Below, piece after piece: positions 35,091 through 43,619 of a stretch of 64,000 bases of DNA. The stretch is taken from positions 620,001 to 684,000 of the forward strand of contig NZ_CP155619.1 of the NCBI RefSeq assembly GCF_039697315.1. The letters are read 5' to 3'. Origin of the DNA: Pseudomonas abietaniphila (GTDB taxonomy: Bacteria > Pseudomonadota > Gammaproteobacteria > Pseudomonadales > Pseudomonadaceae). Within the stretch, counting starts at the first letter, position 1. Every line of letters begins with the position of its first letter. The notes beneath the pieces are model-generated. The model made no database searches. It was not told where the DNA came from and worked only from the letters and a program-made list of their open reading frames with translations. The translations under genes and the position numbers were made by a program.

Positions 35091-36127
35091 CATCCCGTAC
35101 GACTTACAAAGCCATTGTGGCAACCGCACCCGGTCAACTTGAACTGGTGGAACGTCCGGTGCCGACACCCGGGCCTGGCCAGGTCCGCATTGAGGTTGAA
35201 GCCTGTGGCGTTTGCCATTCGGACAGCGCGACTGTTGAAGGCTTCGCAGGCGTGCCCTACCCCCGCGTGCCTGGGCATGAAGTCATCGGGCGCATCGACG
35301 CGGTGGGTGATGGCGTTCATGAATGGAAGGTTGGTCAGCGCGTCGGCGTAGGTTTTCTGGCGGGCGAAGACGGCACCTGCCCGTCCTGCCGCCAGGGTGA
35401 CCCAGTCACTTGCCAGAACCCGGTGATCACCGGCATGACCACCGATGGCGGCTACGCCGAAATCATGCTCGCCGAAGCACGCGGGCTGGTGAAGGTGCCG
35501 GAAGACCTCGACGCTGCGCAAGCCGCACCGCTCCTGTGCGCAGGCCTCACCACGTTCAACGCACTCCGTCACTCGGGTGCCCAGGCGGGTGATGTGGTTG
35601 CCATCCACGGCCTCGGCGGCCTGGGCCACTTGGGGGTGCAGTTCGCCCGCAAAATGGGATTCCATACCGTGGCCATTGCGCGTGGCGCGAACAAGGCTGA
35701 GCTGGCGTTATCCCTGGGGGCTCATCGGTACATCGACGCCACGGTAGAAGACGTCGCTGCAGTCTTGCGCTCCATGGGTGGCGCGCGCGTCGTGCTGGGC
35801 ACCGCCCCGACCGCACAGGGCATGGCCCAGACCATCCCGGGGCTGTCGCCGCGTGGTCAACTGGTCGTGGTCGCCGTACCGGGCGAGCCCATCACTGTCA
35901 ATGCCACGGATCTGATCTTCGGCGCACGCTCGGTCGCCGGCGCACTCACCGGCACGGTGGCGGACAACGAGCAGACGCTCGCATTCGCCAACCTCCAAGA
36001 CATTCGCGCGCACGTTGAGACCTTCCCGCTCGAACAGGCACAAGAGGCCTACGACCGAATGATGCGTGCAGAGGTCCGGTTGCGCGCGGTTCTGGTCATG
36101 AAACCGTCTTCACCTCAACACCCATGA
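35087..36127 (+). CDS. Zinc-dependent alcohol dehydrogenase (AdhA/propanol-preferring type)
   Basis: 346 residues of the MDR family: catalytic Cys in GVCHSDSATVEG, zinc/active-site GHEVIGRID, and dinucleotide loop HGLGGLGHLGVQFA. The structural-zinc loop reads EDGTCPSCRQGDPVTC, so the first of the four usual cysteines appears to be Asp. It should oxidise a primary alcohol with NAD(P)+. Start ATG 35087 has AGGTG close by and overlaps a possible small frame. An aldehyde product would suit the molybdenum hydroxylase operon at 39412. Confidence 0.92.
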   Translation: MTSRTTYKAIVATAPGQLELVERPVPTPGPGQVRIEVEACGVCHSDSATVEGFAGVPYPRVPGHEVIGRIDAVGDGVHEWKVGQRVGVGFLAGEDGTCPSCRQGDPVTCQNPVITGMTTDGGYAEIMLAEARGLVKVPEDLDAAQAAPLLCAGLTTFNALRHSGAQAGDVVAIHGLGGLGHLGVQFARKMGFHTVAIARGANKAELALSLGAHRYIDATVEDVAAVLRSMGGARVVLGTAPTAQGMAQTIPGLSPRGQLVVVAVPGEPITVNATDLIFGARSVAGALTGTVADNEQTLAFANLQDIRAHVETFPLEQAQEAYDRMMRAEVRLRAVLVMKPSSPQHP

Positions 36128-36233
36128 GATAGCCGAAGGCGCCCGTGGGAGAAGTCCCGGGCGCCGATTCCCGCAGAGTTTTCCGAGGCCACTCAAGCCT
36201 TGAACCGCTGACATTTAAATCTGGAGATTCAAC

Positions 36234-36770
36234 ATGGCACGTTTCACCTCGGTTCCCGCAGAACAAGCCACCGGCGCAACGGCAGACATCTACGCAGGTA
36301 TCAAAAAATCGCTGGGCAAGGTCCCTAACGCCTACGCCACCCTCGCGACGCTGGCACCTGCCGCGCTCCAGGCGATGCTGGCTGCCGATAAAGTGCTGTC
36401 CGGCGGTCCCTTGAGCAAACCCGACCAGGAAACCATCAAGCTGGTGATCAGTGAACTGGCGGGCTGTGACTACTGCGTGGCCGCCCACAGCATGGTCGGC
36501 AAGATGGTTGGGCTAACGACCGAGAACATGCATCGCATTCGCGAAGGCCAGGTGACTGGCGACGCCAAACGAGATGCCCTCGTGGCGTTCGTACGCCATC
36601 TGGCGCTCAACCCCGGCACCCTGCCTGACGCCCAGGTGCAGGCGCTAAAAGAAGCCGGCTACAGCGGCGAGGACGTCGTTCACATGGGACTGGCGATTTC
36701 CGTGATCACGTTTACCAACGTGTTCAACCGCATCAACGACACCACCGTCGATTTCCCCAAGCCCGAGTAA
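36234..36770 (+). CDS. Carboxymuconolactone decarboxylase/AhpD-like peroxidase-related protein
   Basis: 178 residues, helical. The redox motif CDYCVAAHS (Cys-x-x-Cys-x-x-x-His) of AhpD-like proteins is present near residue 82, followed by a family-typical GLTTENMHRIREG and a C-terminal GEDVVHMGLAISVITFTNVFNR. Such proteins act as alkylhydroperoxidases or thiol reductases. ATG has GGAG upstream. Placed between the alcohol dehydrogenase and a hydrolase, it could limit oxidative damage during oxidation of the substrate (inference). Confidence 0.92.
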   Translation: MARFTSVPAEQATGATADIYAGIKKSLGKVPNAYATLATLAPAALQAMLAADKVLSGGPLSKPDQETIKLVISELAGCDYCVAAHSMVGKMVGLTTENMHRIREGQVTGDAKRDALVAFVRHLALNPGTLPDAQVQALKEAGYSGEDVVHMGLAISVITFTNVFNRINDTTVDFPKPE

Positions 36771-36806
36771 TCGCCTGAGCGGCATCAGGCCTCAAGGACT
36801 CAGCCC

Positions 36807-37607
36807 ATGAGTACGCTCCAGAACCTGCTATCGAACGATCCCGCCCTCGAAGCGGCATGCCGGGCATTCGCTGTCCCGGACCGAGTACATGCCACGGCGC
36901 AGGAAGTGGCGTTCCTCGCCACTGCGACATGCTCCCGGCTCAAGGTCGATGCGCAAGACATCGTCTACTGGACCCTCGGAAACGGCCCCCGCGTTCTGCT
37001 CGTGCACGGCTGGTGCAGCCGGGGTTCCCACCTCATGGGGTTCGTGGAGCCCTTACTCGCGGCGGGGTTCTCGGTGGTCTTGTTCGATGCGCCCGCTCAC
37101 GGTGATTCCGAGGGCGTTGTCTCGAGCATGATTCATGCGGGCAGGACCGCCCTTGCGCTTGCACAGGCGCTAGGCGACTTCCATTCCCTGATCAGTCACT
37201 CGGGTGGGTCGACGGCCGCACTGTGGGCATTGGCGAACGGCCTGTCGGTGGAAAAAAGCGTGCACATCAGCGGTCCCTCCTCCATGAAGCAGGTCGTGAT
37301 CGGCAGCGCCCGTGCCCACGGGCTCGATGACACACAAGCCCAGGCCTTTCAACGATGGGCAGAAGCGTTCACACGGGTCAGCCTGGATTCCGCAGATCTC
37401 CCTGCGCTGACCGCCCGGCTCAGCCATCAGGGCTTGATCGTTCATGACGCGGGTGACCGCGTCGTAAGCCTCGCACAGTCTCAGGCGCTACAGAGTGCCT
37501 GGCCGAATTCAACGCTGGTCATCACAGAGGGGCTTGGGCATCGCAGGATACTCAGCGCCCCCCAGGCCATCACCACCATTGTCGGGTTTCTACCAATTGA
37601 GCGTTAA
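36807..37607 (+). CDS. Alpha/beta hydrolase (Rv-like serine hydrolase)
   Basis: 266 residues. LLVHGWCSRGSHL provides the oxyanion HGW, the nucleophile is in LISHSGGSTAALW (Ser-His-Ser-Gly-Gly), the acid in VHDAGDRVVSL and the His in EGLGHRRIL. A hydrolase of unknown substrate. AAGGA lies before ATG 36807, 36 bases after the AhpD-like gene, so they are probably one transcript; the PAS kinase starts 63 bases further on. Confidence 0.87.
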   Translation: MSTLQNLLSNDPALEAACRAFAVPDRVHATAQEVAFLATATCSRLKVDAQDIVYWTLGNGPRVLLVHGWCSRGSHLMGFVEPLLAAGFSVVLFDAPAHGDSEGVVSSMIHAGRTALALAQALGDFHSLISHSGGSTAALWALANGLSVEKSVHISGPSSMKQVVIGSARAHGLDDTQAQAFQRWAEAFTRVSLDSADLPALTARLSHQGLIVHDAGDRVVSLAQSQALQSAWPNSTLVITEGLGHRRILSAPQAITTIVGFLPIER

Positions 37608-37670
37608 CGTCGTAGCCACTTCAAAAAAAGTGACCCCACGGAAAGCCGACAGCTTATTAAGGGCGGCCGA

Positions 37671-39296
37671 ATGAAACCACCGATCACTCCCGCCGAAGCC
37701 GAGGTATTCGAGCGTTTTCACGACGCCGTTTTCGTGCGCGACATGGAGGGAAATATCCATTTCTGGAATTCGGCATCCGCCGCCCTGTATGGATGGCCCT
37801 CCCACACGGCGTTAGGGGCCAATGCCCAAAACCTGCTTCAATGCAGGCACGAGAAAGAAAACTACGACACTGTTGATGCGCTGCTGTTGGCCAACGGCTA
37901 TTGGGAAGGCGAACTTTCCCGGCTGACCGGCACCGGGACCCGCCGTCTTGTGAACGCGCGCTGGTCACTGCGCAGGGACGCGGACGGTCATCCCATCGGA
38001 ATTCTGGAAACCGGCCATGACATCTCTTCGGCGAAAGAGACCGAGCGGCATCTGAAGGCCAGCGAATACCGTTACCGCAACCTGTTCCAGGCCATGGCTG
38101 CTTCATTCTGGGAGCTCGACTTCACAGCGGTCGGCCCCAAAATCCGCGCGTTACTCGACGCCGGCGTTCGCGATCTCGAGGCGCATTTCCTCGCGCACCC
38201 CGACGTCGTTCGCGACTTCATGCAGAACACCCGGGTCGTCGACTTGAACGATCACAGCGTCCGGCTGTTCGGCCGCGGCGATCGCACCGAAATGTTAGGT
38301 ACGATAGATCGCTACTGGCCTGACGAGAGCATTCAGGTGTACGCCCGCTGCGTCGTCAAATCCCTGGCCGGACTGCCCAACAACATTGAAGTCACGCGGC
38401 TCCGAACCCTTGAAGAGAAAGAATTCGAGTGCCTGTTCACCGCCTGTTTTTCCAAAGAGAACATCGCGCGCGGCGTGATTCTGATCGGCATCATTGACCT
38501 GTCGGAGTTAGTCGAAGCGCGTCATGCGCTTGAGATCATGCAGACAGAACTGGCGCATGTCGCACGCATTTCTATACTCGGCGAATTAAGCGCGTCCATC
38601 ACCCACGAGATCAACCAGCCACTGACCTCGATTTCGACCTATGCGCAAGCCGCACTGCGCTGGCTGCAACGCCCGCAACCTGATTTGCGAGAGGTCGAAA
38701 ACGCGCTGTTGCAGATCGTTGACGAAGCGCAGCGCACCAATGATGTGATCTCGCGCATTCGCAGCATGGCGCTGCGCAGACCGGTTCAGGAAACGGATCT
38801 TGCGTTGAACGAGGTGATTCAGGATTCACTGCAGTTCACTGACCACGAACTGCGCAAGAATTCAGTGCGGCTCACGACGGATCTGGCGATATCATTACCA
38901 CCGGTTCGCGCTGATCGGGTGCTGATGCAGCAAGTGATCGTCAATCTGGTCATGAACGCCGCGCAATCCATGGCTTCTGCGAAGTCATCGACTCGAGAGC
39001 TGATGGTCAGGAGCGAAGTGCTGGAGGACAACGAAGTCCGGCTCGAGGTACTGGACAGTGGACCCGGTATCGCACCCGGACTGGAAGGGAAACTGTTTGA
39101 CAGCTTCTTCACCACCAAAGCCACTGGAATGGGGATGGGGCTGCCTATCTGCAGGTCGATCATCGAGGCCGCCGGAGGGCTGATTCAACTGACAAATAGA
39201 GATGACGGCAAGGGGGGCGCGAAGGTAGCCTTCACATTGCCCGCGTTACCGCAATCGAGCGCTCTCGGTCGCGGGTTTCCACACGCATCACCCTAA
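37671..39296 (+). CDS. PAS-domain sensor histidine kinase (FixL-like)
   Basis: 541 residues without clear membrane helices. PAS domain at about 10-125 (FHDAVFVRDMEGNIHFWN), a second divergent sensory segment at about 140-280 (FQAMAASFWELDF), HisKA with SASITHEINQPLTSI (His near 310) and HATPase_c with LVMNAAQSM, DSGPGIAP and GMGMGLPIC. This is the NtrY/FixL-like kinase class that usually pairs with FixJ/NodW regulators; the only ones in this window are at 29837-31457. It lies directly between hydrolase genes and the molybdenum hydroxylase operon and probably senses a cytoplasmic signal for one of them. Confidence 0.9.
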   Translation: MKPPITPAEAEVFERFHDAVFVRDMEGNIHFWNSASAALYGWPSHTALGANAQNLLQCRHEKENYDTVDALLLANGYWEGELSRLTGTGTRRLVNARWSLRRDADGHPIGILETGHDISSAKETERHLKASEYRYRNLFQAMAASFWELDFTAVGPKIRALLDAGVRDLEAHFLAHPDVVRDFMQNTRVVDLNDHSVRLFGRGDRTEMLGTIDRYWPDESIQVYARCVVKSLAGLPNNIEVTRLRTLEEKEFECLFTACFSKENIARGVILIGIIDLSELVEARHALEIMQTELAHVARISILGELSASITHEINQPLTSISTYAQAALRWLQRPQPDLREVENALLQIVDEAQRTNDVISRIRSMALRRPVQETDLALNEVIQDSLQFTDHELRKNSVRLTTDLAISLPPVRADRVLMQQVIVNLVMNAAQSMASAKSSTRELMVRSEVLEDNEVRLEVLDSGPGIAPGLEGKLFDSFFTTKATGMGMGLPICRSIIEAAGGLIQLTNRDDGKGGAKVAFTLPALPQSSALGRGFPHASP

Positions 39297-39411
39297 AAAA
39301 GACCGCCCTGATCGATGACACGGGGCGAAGTCGAATAAACCGAGCTTTGCGCCCATGCCTGAGTCAGCGTTCCGGCATGGGCGTCTACCGTGATGAACGC
39401 CAGAGGTTGCG

Positions 39412-39864
39412 ATGCAAAAATTAATGGTTAATGGCGTAGAGCATCAGCTGGATGTCCCCGATGACATGCCGCTGCTCTGGGTCTTGCGGGATGTGATGGG
39501 ACTGACCGGAACCAAATACGGCTGCGGCATCGCCCAGTGCGGCGTATGCACGGTGCACCTGGACGGCCATGCAACGCGGTCCTGCGTGTTGCCCGTCAGT
39601 GCGGTGGCGGGCCGACAGGTCACCACCATCGAAAGCATCGGCGAACAGCCCATCGGCCAGGCCGTGCAGAAAGCCTGGCTGGAGCATGAGGTCGTGCAAT
39701 GCGGTTACTGCCAGTCGGGACAGATCATGTCCGCGGTGGCCCTGTTGACCGAACACCCCAAGGCCAGCGATGAGCAAATCGTCGACGCCATGTCCGGCAA
39801 CCTGTGCCGTTGCGCGACGTACACGCGCATCCGCGCGGCCATCAAAAGCGTCAGCCAGGCGTGA
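39412..39864 (+). CDS. (2Fe-2S) subunit of molybdenum hydroxylase (IorA-like)
   Basis: 150 residues, the standard small subunit of isoquinoline-1-oxidoreductase/aldehyde dehydrogenase type enzymes. Plant-type 2Fe-2S cluster: [10 protein letters not shown] plus a fourth Cys in RSCVL. Second cluster: CGYCQSGQI and NLCRCATY. It carries electrons from the molybdenum site to the cytochrome. AGAGG precedes ATG. Followed after 10 bases by the large subunit. Confidence 0.95.
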   Translation: MQKLMVNGVEHQLDVPDDMPLLWVLRDVMGLTGTKYGCGIAQCGVCTVHLDGHATRSCVLPVSAVAGRQVTTIESIGEQPIGQAVQKAWLEHEVVQCGYCQSGQIMSAVALLTEHPKASDEQIVDAMSGNLCRCATYTRIRAAIKSVSQA

Positions 39865-39874
39865 GGGAATGACC

Positions 39875-42067
39875 ATGTCCGACAATCAATCGTCCCCTGC
39901 CCTGCTTTCACGCCGTGGCCTGCTCAAAGGCGGTGCAGCCTTGAGCGGTTTGATCATCAGCGCCTTCTTGCCGCCCATGGTGTCCCGCAGCTTTGCGGCG
40001 GATGTCGTCAAAGGCGCCAACCTGGGCGATGGCGCGGAAAAAGGCTACGGTGCATTCGTTCGCATCGACCACACCGGCGCGGTCACTGTCATCTCGCCGA
40101 AGATCGAAATGGGCCAAGGGGTTCAGACCGGCATCGCCATGATGGTCGCCGAAGAGCTTGAAGTCCCCCTCAGTCAGGTCACTATCGCCGAAGCCCCGCC
40201 CAATGCGGCGTTGTATACCGACCCGCTTCTGACGTTCCAGGCCACCGGCGGCTCCACCTCGACCCGCTATACCTGGGAGCCTTTGCGCAAGGCCGGTGCT
40301 GGCGCGCGCATGGTGCTGATTCAGGCAGCCGCGTTGCGCTGGAACGTGGCCCCGAGTCAGTGCCGTGCCGAAAACGGCAGGGTTTTGGGCCCGAACAATC
40401 AAAGCGCCGGCTACGGCGAACTGGTCGATGCCGCCGCAGCCCTTCCGCTGCCCACCGACATTCCCCTCAAGCCGGTCAACGCGTTCAAGTTGCTGGGCAA
40501 ACCCGCGCAGCGTCTGGACACGCCGCACAAGGTCAACGGCACCGCGAAGTTCACCATCGACCTGCAAGTGCCCGGCATGCTGATTGCGTCCACGCGGACC
40601 TGCCCGGTTTCGGGCGGCACGCTGCGCAACCTCAAGAACGAAGCCGCCGCAAAAGCGATCCCAGGCGTGCGGGACATCGTGCGGCTGAACAACGCGGTCG
40701 CCGTCACGGCCACGAATTTCTGGGCGTGCCAGCAAGCGCTCAATGCCTTGGACATCGAATGGGACATGGGGCCTCACGCGGGTCTCGATTCGGCGAAACT
40801 GGATAAATCCCTGTTCGACGCCAGCGCGGGCGACGGTGTTTTTGCGCACCAGGCAGGCGACATCGCCAGCGCGCTGAAAAACGCGTCCAGCCGTTTCGAA
40901 GCGATCTACGAGCAGCCCTTCCTGTCGCACTCCCCGCTCGAGCCGATGACCTGTGTCGCCCATGTTCGGGCCGATGAATGCGAGTTGTGGGTCGGCTGTC
41001 AGGCACCGGGACTGGCCCAGATGGGCGCCGCGAAAGTCTGCGGACTGCCCGTTGAAAAAGTCGTGATCCACAACCAGTTGATCGGCGGCGGCTTTGGCCG
41101 ACGCCTGGAATCCGACTTCATTTTTCAAGCGGTGGACATCGCCCGCCAGCTGAGCTACCCGATCAAACTGATCTGGAGCCGCGAAGAGGACATGACCCAC
41201 GACCGCTACCGTCCGCACTACGTCGATCGCCTGAATGCAGCCCTGGACAAGGACCTGCGCCCCGTCGGATGGGAACATCGCATCGCGGGTGCGTCGGTCG
41301 TGGCGGCTTACCTCGGAGCGCTGCCTGCCGATGGCGTCGACTTTGACGCCGTCGAGGTCGCCAAAGACCCGATCTACACCCTGAAGGATCTGCAGGTTCG
41401 CTACATCCGGCACGACCCGGAGGTCATCCCGGTCTCCTGGTGGCGAGGCGTAGGCCCCCTTCGCAGCACCTATGCGGTGGAGTGCTTCATCGATGAATTG
41501 GCGCACAACGCCAAAGCCGACCCGGTCAACTATCGACTTGGCCTGATGCAATCGCAGCCTCGTGCCCAGGCCGTGTTGCGCAAAGCGGCGGAAATCGTTG
41601 GATGGGACAAGGCCCTGCCTGCCGGGTCCGGGCGCGGCGTGGCGGTGTCGGCCGTGTTTGGCAGCTTCGTTGCGACCATCGTCGAGCTGGAAAAACAAGG
41701 CGCAAAAGGGCTACGCATCAAACGCCTGGTGTCGGTCATCGACTGCGGGTTTGCGACCAACCCGACCTCCGTGGCTTCGCAGATGGAAGGCGGCACCTTG
41801 TTCGGTCTGTCGGCTGCGCTGTTCAACGAAATTCTCATTGAAAACGGACAGGTTCAGCAGACCAACTTCCACCAATACCGACAAATTCGCATGAGCGATG
41901 CGCCTCCTGTCGAGGTGCACATCGTCGACAGCGTCGAGAGTCCTGGTGGCGTGGGTGAAACGGGCGCAGTCCCGGCCGCCGCTGCGCTGGTCAATGCGCT
42001 GTATGCCGCGACCGGCGTACGCGAACGCCGCCTGCCATTGAGCCGCTCGGGCTATTTCACTGTTTAA
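39875..42067 (+). CDS. Molybdopterin-binding subunit of molybdenum hydroxylase (IorB-like)
   Basis: 730 residues with a twin-arginine signal (LLSRRGLLKGGAALSG) at the N-terminus, so the enzyme is exported folded, with the small subunit hitchhiking. Family landmarks: EMGQGVQTGIAMMVAEEL, FQATGGSTSTR, GQ-type Moco contact GGFGRRLESDF, SWWRGVGPLRSTYA and, near the end, ESPGGVGETGAVP with the catalytic Glu. IorB-type enzymes hydroxylate N-heterocycles or oxidise aldehydes to acids. Start 39875 (MSDNQ) is preferred over ATG 39869 because GAGGG is seven bases upstream. A larger frame from 39770 overlaps the small subunit and is rejected. Confidence 0.95.
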   Translation: MSDNQSSPALLSRRGLLKGGAALSGLIISAFLPPMVSRSFAADVVKGANLGDGAEKGYGAFVRIDHTGAVTVISPKIEMGQGVQTGIAMMVAEELEVPLSQVTIAEAPPNAALYTDPLLTFQATGGSTSTRYTWEPLRKAGAGARMVLIQAAALRWNVAPSQCRAENGRVLGPNNQSAGYGELVDAAAALPLPTDIPLKPVNAFKLLGKPAQRLDTPHKVNGTAKFTIDLQVPGMLIASTRTCPVSGGTLRNLKNEAAAKAIPGVRDIVRLNNAVAVTATNFWACQQALNALDIEWDMGPHAGLDSAKLDKSLFDASAGDGVFAHQAGDIASALKNASSRFEAIYEQPFLSHSPLEPMTCVAHVRADECELWVGCQAPGLAQMGAAKVCGLPVEKVVIHNQLIGGGFGRRLESDFIFQAVDIARQLSYPIKLIWSREEDMTHDRYRPHYVDRLNAALDKDLRPVGWEHRIAGASVVAAYLGALPADGVDFDAVEVAKDPIYTLKDLQVRYIRHDPEVIPVSWWRGVGPLRSTYAVECFIDELAHNAKADPVNYRLGLMQSQPRAQAVLRKAAEIVGWDKALPAGSGRGVAVSAVFGSFVATIVELEKQGAKGLRIKRLVSVIDCGFATNPTSVASQMEGGTLFGLSAALFNEILIENGQVQQTNFHQYRQIRMSDAPPVEVHIVDSVESPGGVGETGAVPAAAALVNALYAATGVRERRLPLSRSGYFTV

Positions 42068-42077
42068 GGAGTGCACC

Positions 42078-43295
42078 ATGAAATTTTTCCATCATGCACT
42101 CGGGCTTGTCGCCAGTTGCCTGACCCTGAGCGTTTACGCAAATGAAACCTCGACCCTGAGCAAGGGTGAATACCTGACCCGCGCTGCCGATTGCGTGGCG
42201 TGCCATGTCGTCCCGGGCGGTAAACCCTATGCTGGCGGGCTTGAGTTCAAGCTCCCGTTCGGCAGCATCTACTCACCCAACATCACCCCGGACAAAGAAA
42301 CCGGCATCGGCAACTGGACCGACGACGAGTTCGTCAGCGCCTTGCAAAAAGGTGTCGGCAAGGACGGCAAACACTACTACCCGGCGTTCCCGTACACGTC
42401 CTACACCCTGATGTCGCGCGAAGACATCCTGGCGATCAAGGGCTACCTGTTCAGCCTGGAACCGGTGAAGCAAGTACCGCCCGAGAACACGGTGTCTTTT
42501 CCGTTCAACCAGCGCTGGGGAATGATGTTCTGGAACGCGATCTTTGCGTCCAACGAGCGGTTCACCCCCGACAGCAAGCAAACCGTTGAATGGAACCGGG
42601 GCGCCTACTTGGTTCAGGGGCCGGGCCACTGTGGCGAGTGTCACACCCCGCGCAACCTCTTCCAGGCGATGAGCTCGGGTCGTCCGCTGGCCGGCGCCGA
42701 ACTGGGGAACTGGCAGGCGTACAACATCAGCTCCGATGTGCAACACGGCATCGGTGCATGGCCGGAAGACGCTCTTGTCAGCTACCTCTCCAAAGGCTAC
42801 GCGCCGGGCTTCGGTGGCGCTGGCGGCCCAATGGCCGATGCGGTGGAACACAGCCTGCGTTATCTGAGCCCGGAGGACCTCAAAGCCATCGCGGTGTACC
42901 TCAAGAGCACGCCTGCGCAAGCGGAAGGCATCACCAGGCCGTCCATGGCCATGAACGATGCGGCGCTGCAAAAAGGCGTCGGCCTGAAGCTCTTCAATGA
43001 CTCCTGCGTCGCCTGTCACCTCCTCGATGGCAGCGGAAGGCAATCGCCTGCGGGCGGACTGGCGGGTCTGAAGACCGTCAACGACGCCTCGGGTAAAAAC
43101 CTGATCGCGACCCTGATCGAAGGCCACTCCCCTCACGCGATGCGAGTAGACCAGCGCATGCCTGACTTTGCCGGCAGCTACTCCAACGAGGAACTGGCTG
43201 CAGTGAGCACATTTGTGCTGCGACGGTTTGGTCAAACTCAGGGACAGGTCAAAGCGGAAGACATCGAAAAAAGCCGCGCCAGCGCTCTGCACTGA
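42078..43295 (+). CDS. Triheme cytochrome c, electron acceptor of the molybdenum hydroxylase
   Basis: 405 residues with a signal peptide (FFHHALGLVASCLTLSVYA). Three heme c motifs: CVACH (about 38), CGECH (about 190) and CVACH (about 310), the arrangement of alcohol/aldehyde dehydrogenase cytochrome subunits (AdhB/GndC type). It should take electrons from the 2Fe-2S subunit and pass them to the respiratory chain in the periplasm. A strong AAGGAG precedes ATG. It ends the operon and is followed by a clear terminator. Confidence 0.95.
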   Translation: MKFFHHALGLVASCLTLSVYANETSTLSKGEYLTRAADCVACHVVPGGKPYAGGLEFKLPFGSIYSPNITPDKETGIGNWTDDEFVSALQKGVGKDGKHYYPAFPYTSYTLMSREDILAIKGYLFSLEPVKQVPPENTVSFPFNQRWGMMFWNAIFASNERFTPDSKQTVEWNRGAYLVQGPGHCGECHTPRNLFQAMSSGRPLAGAELGNWQAYNISSDVQHGIGAWPEDALVSYLSKGYAPGFGGAGGPMADAVEHSLRYLSPEDLKAIAVYLKSTPAQAEGITRPSMAMNDAALQKGVGLKLFNDSCVACHLLDGSGRQSPAGGLAGLKTVNDASGKNLIATLIEGHSPHAMRVDQRMPDFAGSYSNEELAAVSTFVLRRFGQTQGQVKAEDIEKSRASALH

Positions 43296-43310
43296 TCGGC
43301 GCTTCAATAG

Positions 43311-43345
43311 AATCCCCGGCAGGCGACTGCCGGGGATTTTTATTT
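43311..43345 (+). terminator. Rho-independent terminator of the molybdenum hydroxylase operon
   Basis: An 11-bp perfect stem, AATCCCCGGCA (43311-43321) with TGCCGGGGATT (43328-43338), loop GGCGAC, followed by TTTATTT. It begins 15 bases after the cytochrome stop codon. Confidence 0.95.
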
Positions 43346-43619
43346 CTCGCGAATAATATCCGCGACGTGCTGTTCCAAAATCCGCACAGGCCTCCTAGTC
43401 GGAACAGGCCGGGTGAAAGAACCTTACCCCTGACCCATAAGGCCTGTTGGCATGGGCTTCCACGGTGCTGAATCGCAGCCATTTTGCAGGCAGCATTCAA
43501 CGATCAATGGCCCGAAGCACGCGCTGAACGTCGCTGACGACATGCCCTCTGCGGCGGGTCCAGTGTGATGCTTCGGGCCTGACCGCAAGCCTCTAAATCC
43601 CGACACCATAGGAATTCCC

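Noticed and set aside
39908..41698. 596-residue open frame on the minus strand opposite the molybdenum hydroxylase large subunit
   Set aside because: Antisense shadow: composition is unnatural and the plus-strand gene is certain from motifs.
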